A DNA stretch of 64,000 bases from Apostichopus japonicus. Taxonomy: Eukaryota > Echinodermata > Holothuroidea > Aspidochirotida > Stichopodidae. Of the stretch, positions 13,601 to 25,482 are shown piece after piece. Below the pieces are notes generated by a model. The model saw nothing but the letters and a program-made list of their open reading frames with translations. It did not search any database and was not told the origin of the DNA. The translations under genes and the position numbers were made by a program. The number at the start of each line of letters is the position of its first letter. Positions within the stretch are counted from its first letter, which is position 1. The stretch is from the NCBI RefSeq assembly GCF_037975245.1, contig NC_092576.1:5752001-5816000 (forward strand), read 5' to 3'.

Positions 13601-15660
13601 ATGTTGAAGTTTACCTAACGAAGCATAAAAAAGTAAAATTCGTCTAGCAAAGTTACCCAAACTGACCACCGGTTATTATTTTCCCTTCCCATCCCACTCC
13701 CCATCCTCCCTACGTACCTCACTGCCCGTTGCTGTTGAGTTTGCCTTAGACGTCACAGAGGACAAAGTTCGATCAATCTTATAGTCAACGTCCCCCATTT
13801 TAAGATGGTATCCACCGTTCTTGGACTGCCGTGTAAGAAGAAGTAAATATGTGATGCCTTAACTGGTTGTTGGCTATGTGTCACATGATTCCATGAACAT
13901 CACCTGTACTTATTGCAACAAATTAATTTGTTACCGCAAGGGACTCTAAACATGGACATTAATAAAATATAAACGTACACGGGAAAGGAGGAGGAGCCGA
14001 CTGGGGGACCAAGAGTAAACATGATTTGGGATGCCGTCATTGCCCTCCCCAACCCTCATGTCTTCCCCGCACCTTGGTTCCGCTACTACGGTGTCATGAT
14101 TTTACTGTGTTCACAACAAGAAAGTTTGGTTGCGGTTGCCATGGTGAATTTCTTGTGATAACATGGTAGCACATAGTTTATGAAGTCATGCAATCGCAAC
14201 AATGTTAAACTGAAAGATCTTTAAGCTAAATGATTTTGGAATTCATTGTATAGGTGTACTTTGAATGCAAAGTGAATGATGTAAACAACTGAATAATATA
14301 ATAACTGGAATCAGATCACTATTCACAGTTTCAATTTGTTTAACCTTGTGTTTGCTACATAAAACATGCTAAATGTCTTTTCTTTTTGTTGATCAGATTT
14401 CATATGTTAATGTTGTATGTGATAATATTCTTACCCATTTGTTGCTTTCAGACCGACCAAACGGAAGGGTAAGTCTTTAAATTGCGATTCCTTATCTGAA
14501 CTGATAAACCGTGATCTAGATTCATAAGTAACATAATAATATATTATGTGTTGTAAAAACTACGGTACTAATGCCATCATTTGTGTACAATCAATAAGCT
14601 ACAGTACTTATGACGTCATTTGTGTACAATCAGTAAGATATAAACAGTACAAAGGTATCGTTTGTGTACAACCACCTAGCTAAAGTGCTAATGTCATCAT
14701 TTCTGAGCAATCAATAAGCTACAGTACTAATGCCGTCATTTGTTTACAATCAGTAAGGCATAAACAGTACAAAGGTATCGTTTGTGTACAACCATCTAGC
14801 TAAAGTACTAATGTCATCATTTCTGAGCAATCAATAAGCTACAGTACTAATATCGCCATATGTGCACAGTCAATAAGCTACAGTACTAATGCCGTCATTT
14901 GTTTACAATCAGTAAGGCATAAACAGTACAAAGGTATCGTTTGTGTACAACCACCTAGCTAAAGTGCTAATGTCATCATTTCTGAGCAATCAATAAGCTA
15001 CAGTACTAATGCCGTCATTTGTTTACAATCAGTAAGGCATAAACAGTACAAAGGTATCGTTTGTGTACAACCATCTAGCTAAAGTACTAATGTCATCATT
15101 TCTGAGCAATCAATAAGCTACAGTACTAATATCGCCATATGTGCACAGTCAATAAGCTACAGTACTAACGTCTTACTTTGTGTACAATCTCTAAGCCACT
15201 GTACCCTTGTCATCATTTGTGTACAATCTCTAAGCTACAGGACAAATGTCGTTATTTCTGCACAATCAATAAGATACTGTACTCTTGTCTTACATTGTGT
15301 ACAAGCCCTAAGGTACAGTACAAATGTCTTACCTTATGTACAATCAATAAGCTACAGTACTTATGTCTTACTTTGTGTACAAGCCCTAAGGTACAGTATT
15401 AATATCGTCATTTGTGTACAATAAGTAAAATGCACTACACATGTCGTCCTTTGCCTTCCTTTACGCACACTCACTAAGCTAATGTACAATGTGTAAAGTT
15501 ATTACTAATCACTGAGATAGGATACTATGATTTAATGAGTATGCAAACATGCACCTATTCTGCTTGTGTATATTCATATATTTGTATATTTCAATTAATT
15601 AGAGCAAAACTTTTGGAAGACTCGGATCATAAACAATCGCCATTCGATGTGAAAGTTTGA
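10652..15660 (+). CDS. Tentative gene made of very small exons
   Basis: Candidate exons with consensus splice sites and compatible phases are: 10652-10693 (ATG start, followed by GTAAGT); 11799-11822 (24 nt, after TTGCAG, before GTAAGT); 14452-14468 (17 nt, after TTTCAG, before GTAAGT); 15603-15660 (after AATTAG, ending TGA). Joined, they stay open and give about 46 residues with an acidic, lysine-containing end. An alternative second exon after TTTTTCAG near 10804 reaches a stop. A peptide this small has no recognisable domain, and the set could be coincidence or part of a larger gene. Transcript reads would decide. Confidence 0.22.
12165..13146. mobile_element. Non-autonomous hAT-type transposon with intact TSD
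   Basis: The element begins CAGGGCCGTCTTAA and ends with the inverted match TTAAGACGGCCCTG. It is flanked on both sides by the 8-bp duplication GGTGAGGT (12157-12164 and 13147-13154). CAGGG-type termini with 8-bp duplications are characteristic of the hAT superfamily. The 982-bp interior has no long open frame, so it would depend on a transposase encoded elsewhere. GGGCCC-rich palindromic sequence follows each terminus. Confidence 0.88.
13200..13650. other. Low-complexity sequence with TCGAAAT-like phrases
   Basis: Purine-rich plus strand with recurring TCGAAATTT and TTTTGAGAT phrases. A long minus-strand open frame crosses it and the end of the hAT element, but it looks like a product of this composition. 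Confidence 0.35.
14540..15480. repeat. 40-bp minisatellite with higher-order structure
   Basis: The basic monomer is about 40 bp: AGCTACAGTACTAATG, then a GTCATC box, then a GTACAATCAATA box. The variant AAACAGTACAAAGG starts at 14642, 14762, 14921 and 15041, spacings of 120, 159 and 120 bp. The block at about 14641-14880 recurs almost unchanged at about 14921-15160, a seven-monomer (about 280 bp) higher-order unit. Monomers become more diverged to the right. Confidence 0.82.
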
Positions 15661-15799
15661 AATTTGAAAGGCAGTTGGACGACGTCAGTATGATGCAACT
15701 GAATCATCTCTGGTTTTAACAGACAGAAGAAAGACTAAGGAATATTAGGGACAATGCAACTTTGCTCGTAAACACAAAGATAATCTTCAATAAATTCAA

Positions 15800-16070
15800 T
15801 ACCCCATAATGAGTACAAAGAGGCTATTGTTTTTGAGAATGTTAAAGGTCATTTGAGGTCACTGGAGCTCAAAATGTGTAATCATAATAAACACAATATC
15901 TCAAGAGGGGAATCTCCACGGGATCTTATACTTTGCATATGGATGTATTATATTGAGAAGAAGGTGCCTATTATTTTCTGAGGAGGTAAAATGTTATTTT
16001 GGGTCACCAAAAGGTCAAACTTTAAAATGAAAACTTGGTTTGAGGACCAATGTAGATCTACGCAAAAGTA
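15800..16070. repeat. Member of a dispersed AGGTCA-containing repeat family
   Basis: It contains AATGAGTACAAAGAGGCTATTG followed by AGGTCA-TTTG-AGGTCA. Related phrases recur near 50915-51005 and 57950-58140, and weaker relatives near 44650 and 47600-47830. Non-coding; element class unknown. Confidence 0.5.
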
Positions 16071-19000
16071 ACGGAGTGTATGTATAACACCTCATACGAA
16101 TTGTCTGTGTTTCAATTTATAATATGCCTACTAAGTTTGGAACTATTTACTTAATTCTTAGCATTTTGTTCAAGATTGTTTATTACTACGTTTAGGGTTC
16201 TATTTTTTATCGTTTAGTATTGAGTGTTTATTACTATCTGTTTTATGCTTTTACAATTAATGAACTATAGTTTCTCATACTTATTCATATTTAATTATTG
16301 ACTATTCTATATTTTTTTGGTTTAAAGTATTGGTTACATTAAATAATCTAGTATTTTTGTCATACCATTCTTCTTGCAAATATAATACTCAACATTTAAA
16401 TGGTCATGTAATTTTCAACAGATATTCACGTCTTATCCTACTGCCAATTAACTTATAAACATTAAATTTTATATTCACGTCTATGTCTTAAAGGCAATGA
16501 GTACTTGTCATGGTGACCAAATAAAGGTAGAATGAAGTAATAAAAAGGTGTAGTCGTTTCGTCATACCATTTACTTGCAATTATAGTATTCAAAATCTTA
16601 CTGGAAATGTGGATTTAATAAAAAAAAAAGAAAAAAAAACGTCCGAATGGTTTTAATTCCCTTTGCAAATATAACATTTGACATAGAAAATGAATAATAG
16701 GATGGGAGATATCCATGAAATGAACCATTCCGTATGCAAATTTGAGTAACCTCAGACCACAATGTATAACATGCATAGAATCACTGAAAAGCAGAAATGG
16801 AAGTATCTTCTTTCTAGTTGCAAACGGTTTAGAAAGGGCCGTATCGGTAAGTTTCATTTCAAGAAGAATTTACACCAAGTCTTAGGCTATGAAAAACAGA
16901 TAATTGAAAGACTGAACTTTTTAATATGCGCACAGCCATATAAGGCAATAGAAACTGTTGTTTAAAATAAATTTCACTTCCTATAGTTCATCTCACCCTA
17001 GTAAATAATCAATTCGGAACAAGCCAAGCAAATATGTCTGAGAAAATATTACAAAAATAGTTTTGAACCTGTTATTATCAAAGTTATCCATAATAGTAGG
17101 AATACAAGTAACATTTAAATTAAAGTGGAGAAAATGCTCGTGTGGATATAAAATGCTGTTACCTATAAAGTTCGTTTTTTCTGTGCATAACCCCAGATCT
17201 TATGCATGGCTGTCGGTTTCAGTGACAAACCCCTTTTTTTAATCAAATTCTTAATTCTCCCATTGGCAGTACTAAATAGATTTGGCCGCTATCTAAATCA
17301 GTCGAGCGAATGTTGTCATTTGAATCCATTTCCTCTCCACACCTTTGATATGCACGACACTGTGTATCAGTTACAAAATCAACTTTTCATTCCGTACATT
17401 GAAATGAGGCTACTTTCTAAATCAGTTTAGGAAAGTAAGAGCTCATGCATGCAAACAATTCTCGTGTCTGTTACATCGGACGTTGAAATTAGTTGTTTAA
17501 TGTAAGCAATAGTTTCACTTTTTATAAGAGACGTACCACAAATGCCACGATTAGCCGAAGTTAAGTGACTGTTACTTTCAGTTCACGCTTTGAAATATCA
17601 TTATTGCTTGTTTTTTTCCCATGTATCTTTTTTAACACAGAAGTTTCATTTTGAAAATATAAGAACAAATGAAAATTTGACTCTCTTCATGTTATGATAA
17701 AGGGTATACTTTCACTCTTAAAATATCGCTCAACCATTTCCTATCCAGTATCACTAACCAAAGATGCTAGGATCAATCGTTTTGTCTTGATTTTTGCATA
17801 CTTCTCTGTCCTTTGGGACGAGGGAGCGTTGTTCGCCACGTAGTCCGACTGGTAATTCATCAGCAGGAAGTCTCGCACTGATCCACAATCAACATACTCT
17901 TGGCATATATAGTATGTGACTAAACATTATAAAGAAAAGCAAAATTTCGATTTATCGTTTAATTAAAACGATAAACAAATACCAAATATTGTCTTCCTTT
18001 TGTAAAGATGGTCGGTTCCAGGTTTTTAAAGAAGTCTGGGTGAAGTGGGGTGAGGAGGTCATATCGTTGAAGAGAACATTACATTAAAGACTTAACAATA
18101 TCAATTCTGGGGGCGTTAAAGCTTTCACTAGGTCTATAAGTACGTAAATATGTCTCTAACCAATGTTGTGTTTATACCTACTTTTCAATTCCGACTCGCA
18201 AATACCAACGACCCGAGAAAACGAATCTCGATAAGCGGTGAAAATCCGCCTCAGTTTGACGTTGCCATGGTAAAACGAGACAGTATTATACTTAATTTAA
18301 GTAGCATAGTTCTTAAACCATTCATTACGTTGTATAAATTGTCCAACATTAACTAAGCAATGCTTCATTCATTTGCAGAGACATCACCATTTCTTTGCTA
18401 GGCAGAGTAATGTGACATCTCTAATCGTGCACCTGGCTTTTTGTTCTCTGAGCTGAGTTCCCGGTCTCCGGAAGTCATGTGACGCAACCCCGTACTGAAT
18501 TAGTGCTTTTTCATGTTTGTGATTCCTGCGCCACCCATGTTAGGCAAGTAGGTTTATTTTTAATTTTGTTTTTATAAAAAAAAACTAATGCATGATCGGT
18601 AAGTTCAGTGCGAAAGTTTATATAAGTAAAATCTCTTCGTACTACCTATAGTCTACAGTACATTAATGTATTGTATTGCTATAGCACGTAACATTATAAT
18701 TAGAGGATTACGCCTATATAACGTTGTTGTTGTTGGTCTACTGCTAATTTTTGCAGTATTAATTGACATTGATCAATTGCGCCGTGGACTTTGCAAACAT
18801 ATTTTCTTACAAAAGGTATATTGTATAATAAACCTAACAGAAGTAAACTTCTCTTCATGTAGTGTGAATCACAAATTGTTACAACTGAATATCACTCAAC
18901 GGTTTTTTAGCTAAGAAATGACATTACATATAGTGACACCCATGAATATCAGGAAGACATTAATGAAACATCTATTCGAAACGTTAGATAAGCAATGTTC

Positions 19001-19515
19001 ATGATGATTGTAACAGAAGTGCGCATTTCGAATCATGAAAATATGCCCATACTTATACAAAAATACAAATTTTAAGTGTGATGTTCGACGCACCTAACAT
19101 TTTCCATTTCTCCACCTGTTTTAGGATTGGGATGTTAATATGTATTGTAAACTTTGCAGCGTGCGTTATAAGGAAACGAACTCTTGAAATGTAGTTTCCA
19201 ACGTTTGTTTTCTGTTGTACTAATCGAAACTTGTTTGACCTACTCTGCTTTTAAGGGATTCATGTAAAGGACAAATCACACAATTTTATTTGTTGTGGAT
19301 ACGGCCGTGCTAGCTCTTCAGAAAACGCAACTGAATAACAAGTCCAGGTTTATATAAATTACTTTCCCTCAATTCACCATGTTTAAGCAAAAGTGAAAGT
19401 AACAAGGAAGAAAGCATCAGAACAGTAGAGTGTCACATAATTACCCGGCAGGATAATAACTCACTAGACGCTGTGCTTACTTGACTTGAGGAAGAAGTAC
19501 ATTGTACAACGTAGC
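16071..19515. other. No gene seen
   Basis: AT-rich (poly-A near 16621). Open frames are short and low in complexity. No domain, RNA gene or terminal repeat was recognised. Confidence 0.45.
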
Positions 19516-19519
19516 CAGA

Positions 19520-20110
19520 TTTTCCTAGTGTGAAGTGTATTGCAGTTATAACTAATTAAACACCAAGTGTATATACAGCGTGTGTTAGTATATTGTAGTT
19601 ATATCTAATGAACTTCTAAGTGTATATGCTGTGTGTCATAGTGTATTTTAGTTATATAACTAATTAATCTAGGGAAAATAGTGTGCGGTATAGTGTATTG
19701 TAGCTATAACTCAATTAACCTTGAAGTGTATGTGATGTGTGCTCTAGTGTGTTGTAGTTATATCTTATGAACTACTTAGTGTATATGGTGTGTGTCATAG
19801 TTTATTGTAGTTATAACTAAGTAACCATCTAGTGTATATAGTATGCGGTATAGTGTATTGCAGCTATAACTACCTTAATCTTCAAGTGTATATGATGTGT
19901 GCTCAATTGTATTGTAGTTATAACTAAGTAACTATCAAGTGTATATGATGTATGTTTAAGTGCGTTTCAGTTATACCTAATTAGCCTTCAAGTGTATATG
20001 ATGTATGTTCTTATGGATTGTAATTATAACTAACTGTGTGTTATAGTGATTTGTTGTTATAACTAAGTAACCATAGAGTATATATGGTGTGTATTATAGT
20101 GTATTGCAGA
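19520..20110. repeat. Imperfect tandem repeat, about 60 bp unit
   Basis: About nine diverged copies of a unit reading roughly GTGTATTGTAGTTATAACTA, then an AATTAACCTT-like box, then AAGTGTATATGATGTGTG. The array ends just before the IgSF tail exon at 20175, so it lies in the intron or flank of that gene. Confidence 0.7.
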
Positions 20111-20174
20111 ACAAAGAACGACGTTGGCACCATGACCAGGTTACCTCTGAAATCACGTTCACTTGCTTTTTCAG

Positions 20175-20332
20175 ACGTGAAACGAATCATTCTATTTTTG
20201 TTAATTGGCAGGAATAATTCACGATGCTCGAGCACAGACATTTCCACGATCATCAATGGAATGCAATCACCGGGTCCATCGGCTCAAACAACTGAATATC
20301 CCAAAGCCATCACAGAGCGCCTGCAATATTAG
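20175..20332 (+). CDS. Last exon of an IgSF-type receptor (copy A), partial gene
   Basis: The exon follows TTTTTCAG, starts in phase 1 and ends at TAG 20330-20332. It encodes a short hydrophobic run (IILFLLIG) followed by a Ser/Thr-rich tail with NNSRCSSTDISTI. The exon and its upstream intron sequence are paralogous to 26364-26665, whose tail is longer. A hydrophobic end followed by a polar tail suits the membrane/cytoplasmic end of a type I receptor, but the upstream exons of this copy are not visible. It may be a fragment left by tandem duplication. Confidence 0.5.
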
Positions 20333-20477
20333 AATTTATAATCCTTAATTTATTAGATCTGTGAAGGATCTAAAAGTTTAGCATCATCTTATTTTGTCGA
20401 TCCTAAAGGATTAGCAAAGCACTAACGATCGTTGATGGTTTACTGAAAGAGAGAGCAGAAGCTGCTTGTGTTTCAAT

Positions 20478-20796
20478 ATGGAGAGTATTTGGTTCACATT
20501 CTTATTGATTTTCTTCGTTTCTGGTTCACGTGGATCTAAAGACCCAATAGTTGTCAGACTTGTTGAAAGAGATTCGGTGATCTTGAAATGTAATGGATCT
20601 GCGACAAGAGGAAACAAATGGTTTATTGACGATCGAGTCATCTTTGCAAATGAAATAAGTTTTGATTCTTTAGCGGGTGTCAGCTTATCGAATGACTACT
20701 CATTATCAATATCAGACGTTACATTCAATCACCAAGGATTGTATAAATGCTATCGTAACAATATCCATGTTGTGAGCTACCAAGTGACAACAGTAG
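20478..20796 (+). CDS. First exon of an IgSF receptor: signal peptide plus V-like Ig domain (copy B)
   Basis: The ATG at 20478 opens a hydrophobic signal peptide (about residues 1-19). One immunoglobulin-like domain follows, with the canonical Cys38, Trp48 and the GLYKC motif ending at Cys91. The exon ends in phase 1 at a GTAAGT donor (20797), the usual phase for Ig-domain exons. In phase it would continue into the Ig exon that starts at 23470, and then into the tail exon at 26364. The product would be a small secreted or type I membrane Ig protein. I cannot name an orthologue. An in-frame TTG lies upstream, but the ATG is the natural start because the signal peptide begins there. Confidence 0.68.
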
Positions 20797-20831
20797 GTAA
20801 GTAATGTAACAATATTTGTACTGCTATGTTT

Positions 20832-21127
<296 letters not shown>

Positions 21128-21289
21128 GGTCGTAATTCCACTGTAGGCGTTTGTCACATGTATCGAACAATACTAGTTCTGTTTTTGGTGACATATTTTG
21201 CCTTACCCTAGAGATCAAACATGATGCTGACCAACTCGAAATCATTTGTGATTCCTAAAGCGGGATCTCGGGAGATACTTTGAACAATT

Positions 21290-21292
<3 letters not shown>

Positions 21293-21335
<43 letters not shown>
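21293..21335. repeat. (AT)n microsatellite
   Basis: AT dinucleotide tract bordering the inverted Penelope-like copy. Confidence 0.85.
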
Positions 21336-21338
<3 letters not shown>

Positions 21339-21347
21339 CAATGTTCT

Positions 21348-22226
21348 GCGTAGCACTGAGAATTCTAGTAGAAAAATAGTAAAGTTTGCTAGTGCTAATG
21401 ATAAAGAAAAGAAACACGACGTTTCGGGTATAAATCCTTTAACAAAGTGAGCAAAAAGACTACTAAAACTGTAAACAGCGAACGAAGAAAGATAAAATGG
21501 TCTAATGCACACACATGAAAGAAGCGAAAAGTAGCAGGGTAAAAGGACTTACAACAAATCGAATTTAGAGTTTAAACCATAAGGGGATAAGGTGCCAAGT
21601 CGGAAAATTAGTTTATTTTCGGATTTAAGGCGATCGATATCAGTGCCTCTGGGGGACAGAGCACACGTAACTGAAAAGTCAGTCGCTTGAAGACTGGCAG
21701 ATCGTAAAAACTCTTTTATAATTAAACATCACTTTTCTTGTATTTCCACTAATGTAATTTATGTTATCATATGTAAACGTTGTAATTTACTTTACATAGG
21801 TGAAACCAAGCGTAGACTGGCAGATCGTATTACCGAACACTTACGCTCCATCAAATCCAAGTTTCCTGGTTACCCTGTCGCCTCTCACTTCAATTCCCCC
21901 TCCCCCTGTAAGATCAATGACTTTTCTGTTACGTGTGCTCTGTCTTCCAGAGGCACTGATATCGATCGTCTTAAATCCGAAAATAGACTAATTTTCCGAC
22001 TTGGCACCTTATCCCCTTATGGTTTAAACTCTAAATTCGATTTGTTGTAAGTCCTTTTACCCTGCTACTTTTCGCTTCTTTCATGTGTGTGCATTGGACC
22101 ATTTTATCTTTCTTCGTTCGCTGTTTACAGTTTTAGTAGTCTTTTTGCTCACTTTGTTAAAGGGTTTATACCCGAAACGTCGTGTTAGTTTTCTTTATCA
22201 TTAGCACTAGCAAACTTTACTATTTT
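21348..22226 (+). mobile_element. Penelope-like retroelement 3' fragment with an inverted partial copy
   Basis: The right half (about 21714-22226, plus strand) encodes the end of a GIY-YIG endonuclease: an NVIYVIICKRC segment and YIGETKRRLADRITEHL, ending at TAA near 22050. GIY-YIG domains at the C-terminus are the hallmark of Penelope-like elements. The left half (about 21348-21690) is a reverse-complement copy of the last 300 bp, so the two form a head-to-head inverted repeat. The reverse-transcriptase part is absent, so the copy is 5'-truncated. Both arms hold a small hairpin, for example GGGTTTATACCCGAAACGTC at about 22162-22181. Confidence 0.75.
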
Positions 22227-22228
22227 TC

Positions 22229-22232
<4 letters not shown>

Positions 22233-22314
<82 letters not shown>

Positions 22315-22471
22315 ATACTAGTTGAGACTAGGGGAACACTAGTAGTTGTAACTCGGGGTTTCACGCGTTAGAGCGATCGTCAGACAACTTGTTGTCTGAC
22401 GAACATATATTCCGCTCTGTCCACCGGACATAGAGCACTCTGCGCCAAGATAGACGCCTACCAACCAACTC

Positions 22472-22508
<37 letters not shown>

Positions 22509-22551
22509 TTATATATATATATTTATATATATATTTATATATATATATATG

Positions 22552-22600
<49 letters not shown>
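22233..22600. repeat. (AT)n tracts around a 160-bp unique segment
   Basis: AT tracts at 22233-22310 and 22473-22600 flank a segment containing the perfect palindrome CGTCAGACAACT/AGTTGTCTGACG-like hairpin near 22379-22402. The unique part may be a tail of the neighbouring retroelement. Confidence 0.55.
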
Positions 22601-22604
<4 letters not shown>

Positions 22605-22930
22605 GTTTTTGTAGTATTAGGCTATATTATCTGTGTTGCAATAATTCAAAATAAACATAAACCATGGTGTGAAGTAAGATTTCTTAAGAGATCTATTTCA
22701 AATAGATCCAAATAATGTAACTCATGGCGTGACGATTTTAAAGCATGTACCCTACAATTACATGACATTAGAACGAAGCTGCAATTGGAGAGCAAATGTA
22801 TCAATAAAATTGCGGCCATTTATCACAGTATTTGTGGTTATCTTACAATTTATTGAGAATTATAGAGCTGTATAAACAAGAAATACAAATAATAGACCAC
22901 ACTTCAGTCTTGCTTTCATGTTAGAATTAT
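22601..22930. other. No gene seen
   Basis: AT-rich intronic-type sequence. Confidence 0.4.
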
Positions 22931-22931
22931 C

Positions 22932-23140
22932 TTGTATGTATGTATGTATGTATGTATGTATTTTAGATCCTCATGCAAGCAGGAACTCGCGAAGAAGCCT
23001 TATTGGCCTATTAAAGCCACAAGCTGACCAAAGTCAGTCTCTTACATTCATGTTTAACGTCCATGATTATGAATGTCGAGAGTCAACAACTCTGTAACTA
23101 GACGTCATACATTAATCTTGGAGCGAATCGAACCGGGGAC
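22932..23140 (-). mobile_element. Probable tRNA-derived SINE with (TACA)n tail
   Basis: On the minus strand a B-box-like GGTTCGATTCGC near 23115-23130 is followed by a body and a tail of ATAC repeats (22935-22961). The A box is poor, so the 5' end is truncated or diverged. Confidence 0.5.
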
Positions 23141-24112
23141 CTGTAATTGTGTAATTATTCATTACTGTGTGTTGTATGTTGTGTTCATATTTTGTCATAA
23201 GTAAGTACTTATTACCTGATTTATTGATTGAGTGCGCGTAAATGTTCCTATTTAATTTATAGATCACTAACATATCTCTTTCAAAGTTCTCGCTACCACT
23301 CCCCTCCCTCGCGAAGGGCTAAGTAACTTAGTGTTAATATAATCTTTTGAGGGCAGGGCAAATGAAAGTTCCTGAACAGATGTATTTAACATGATGTCCG
23401 ACTATTTATAATAGTTGAAACAAATATTATTGCAGTCTTAAAATATCTTACATTATTATCTTTCTCCAGTGATTCCAGAGCTTATATTGTCATTTGATCA
23501 ACGCACGGACGGCAAACCGACACGTTTATATGATTACTTATGCAGCATTTACACTAGGCCACGTTCTCCACGATTCCCACAATTTGAGAGAATCGTGAGG
23601 AGCGTGGGAGGTCGTGTGACAGAATCGTGGTGGTCTTGAGGGAACTTCGTTGAATCGTTCAGATCGTCATGAACGTGACAAAATTTTTGACAATCAAAAA
23701 GTTTCCCACAATTGTCCCCATCTGAGACCAAACCGTGAAAGCGCGTGAAAGAACGTGGGAATCGTAGTACAGCTGAACTGAGCATAACAGAGCGAAACAG
23801 ACCTTGGTGCACTATCGCAGGGGATCTTGCTGGATTTTGAAACACGATTTCCTCAAGTTTCACTACGATCCACTTCGTGAGAAACACGCTCTACTACGAT
23901 TCGTCAAGATGCTTTGAGAAGCGTGAGTAATTTATTCACGCTCTGTTACGATCTGCTGCGGTCGCCGCGTTTGGCTCCCACGATCTGACACGTTAGGTTA
24001 GGTCCCCGCACGATTCCGATTTTGCATATGAAAGGGCCCCCACGCTCTCCAAGATTCATTGCCATTTGAGCGCTTCACACGAAAACATCTGACCTTTGAG
24101 ACCAGCTATAGC

Positions 24113-25482
24113 CTAGTTTCTTTTATTTGTCTTGTGTTTTAGGACCCAGGTTGTGTTAAGAAGTTGAGAATGGTGCCCCAACTGGTTCCTTCTTTCTGCA
24201 CTTAACCCAGTGGCGGCGGAACCGGGGGGGGGGGGCTTGGGGGGGGGGCTCAGCCCCCAGTGAAAAAGTTGAGGGGGCAAATGCATGATAAGCCCCCCCA
24301 ATATTTACCAAGGCTCCGAAACGTGCATCTGCCCATTTTTCAATGCATACTTGTCGATCTGTCCGATGCACACGTATAATATATAGGTGTTATAATTTTA
24401 GTAATTGCTGGGGGACCCTCGGCCCGTCCCCTGGCTATAGACCACATTGTCACCCCAACCGCGTCTTCACGCCCCGTGAAAAGTGGAAGCAGTGAGGGTG
24501 AGTACCGGTAAGCGTAACACAACTTCGTCTTAGGCCAATGACTTGCCTCATTTCAGCCAGTTCTCCAACATCCCCTTCCTTAGTGGCGGAGCGTCCATAT
24601 ATACAGTCAGGGGCGGATGCCCCCCCCCCCCCTGACGGACTCAAATGGACTGCAGGCGCCCTTTTCAGCTTTTCACTACTTTTTACTTATTCGCGATTTT
24701 TGACCATTTTATTGCGCACTCATATACCTATTGACATTTGTCATATTCTGTTGGTGTAATTTTCCGACAAAATGGCGACGACACCTATTTATTCTCCGTT
24801 TATCTGCAAATTAGCATGGCCCGGAAAGGGTCATTTCCTGCAATCTAGGGAGTATCTTTACTCAAAAAATTTCTGTACGCTCCGTGCCAACCTGTGGTGA
24901 CGCTCCGCTTAGATAGTGTCCAAAGCGCCCCTACAGACCATTCTTGCCCCCCCCCCCCCGACCAATACCCCTAGCTCCGCCACTGCCCTTACTACACTCA
25001 AAAACGTCTTTGCGAGTACACTACGAGTAATAGCTACTCTCTTAAAACACCATCGAATATACAAATTACAATGTTTTTACAGACTTTTACGTGCACTCTG
25101 AGAAATTTCAGGCTTGAGACCCATATTTTAGGGCTAGGTATTCGCAGCATAGAGCACTCGGGAAGTGCCGTTTCCGGCCATCTGGGGGTTTGAAAAAACC
25201 CAAAATTTTCTTGTACGCTCCGCGCCAGCCGCTGGTGGCGCTCCGCTTAGATAGTCTCCACACATTAGCCCCCCCAATAATTTTTCCGTTCCGCCGCGCC
25301 TGACTTAACCACCGTCTCACCCACCACCTTCTAGGTCTTCTCCTTGGCCTCCTCAGCCTTCCACTCTTTTCCACCCTGCTCCGTTCTGCCTCTTCTTCTT
25401 GCCGCTGCCTTCTTTTTTTAGCGACAATATAAGCATAAACCAGAATTGCCAATTCAATATCTTCTTCATCTCTTGGAAGCAT
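24113..25482 (-). pseudogene. Harbinger transposase N-terminal fragment interrupted by a hAT element
   Basis: The ATG at 25480-25482 (minus strand) begins an acidic/basic N-terminus with an Arg-rich stretch and the motif RRWWVRRWLS, typical of the N-terminal end of PIF/Harbinger nucleases (family pattern WWV-x-PWL). The frame reaches the 8-bp target site (25303-25310), is broken by the hAT element, and continues in frame from 24199 with AERRNQLGHHSQLL to a TAG at 24113. Skipping the hAT and one target copy gives 88 codons. The catalytic DDE region is absent, so this was already a deletion derivative. Confidence 0.6.
24208..25302. mobile_element. Non-autonomous hAT-type element, copy 1 (nested)
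   Basis: It begins CAGTGGCGGCGGAAC and ends GTTCCGCCGCGCCTG, nearly inverted. The 8-bp duplication ACTTAACC lies at 24200-24207 and 25303-25310. G-rich sequence follows the left end and C-rich sequence precedes the right. The interior shares over 1 kb with copies at 30412-31503 and 38656-39356 and has no long open frame. Confidence 0.88.

Noticed and set aside
22379-22402. A perfect hairpin considered as a hammerhead ribozyme or terminator
   Set aside because: It has no GAAA/CUGAUGA core, and terminators of that type are not expected in this genome.
24916-25101. Pro-rich frames repeated in the hAT copies (also 31113-31391)
   Set aside because: They are conserved only because the non-autonomous element is repeated. 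No transposase motif is present.
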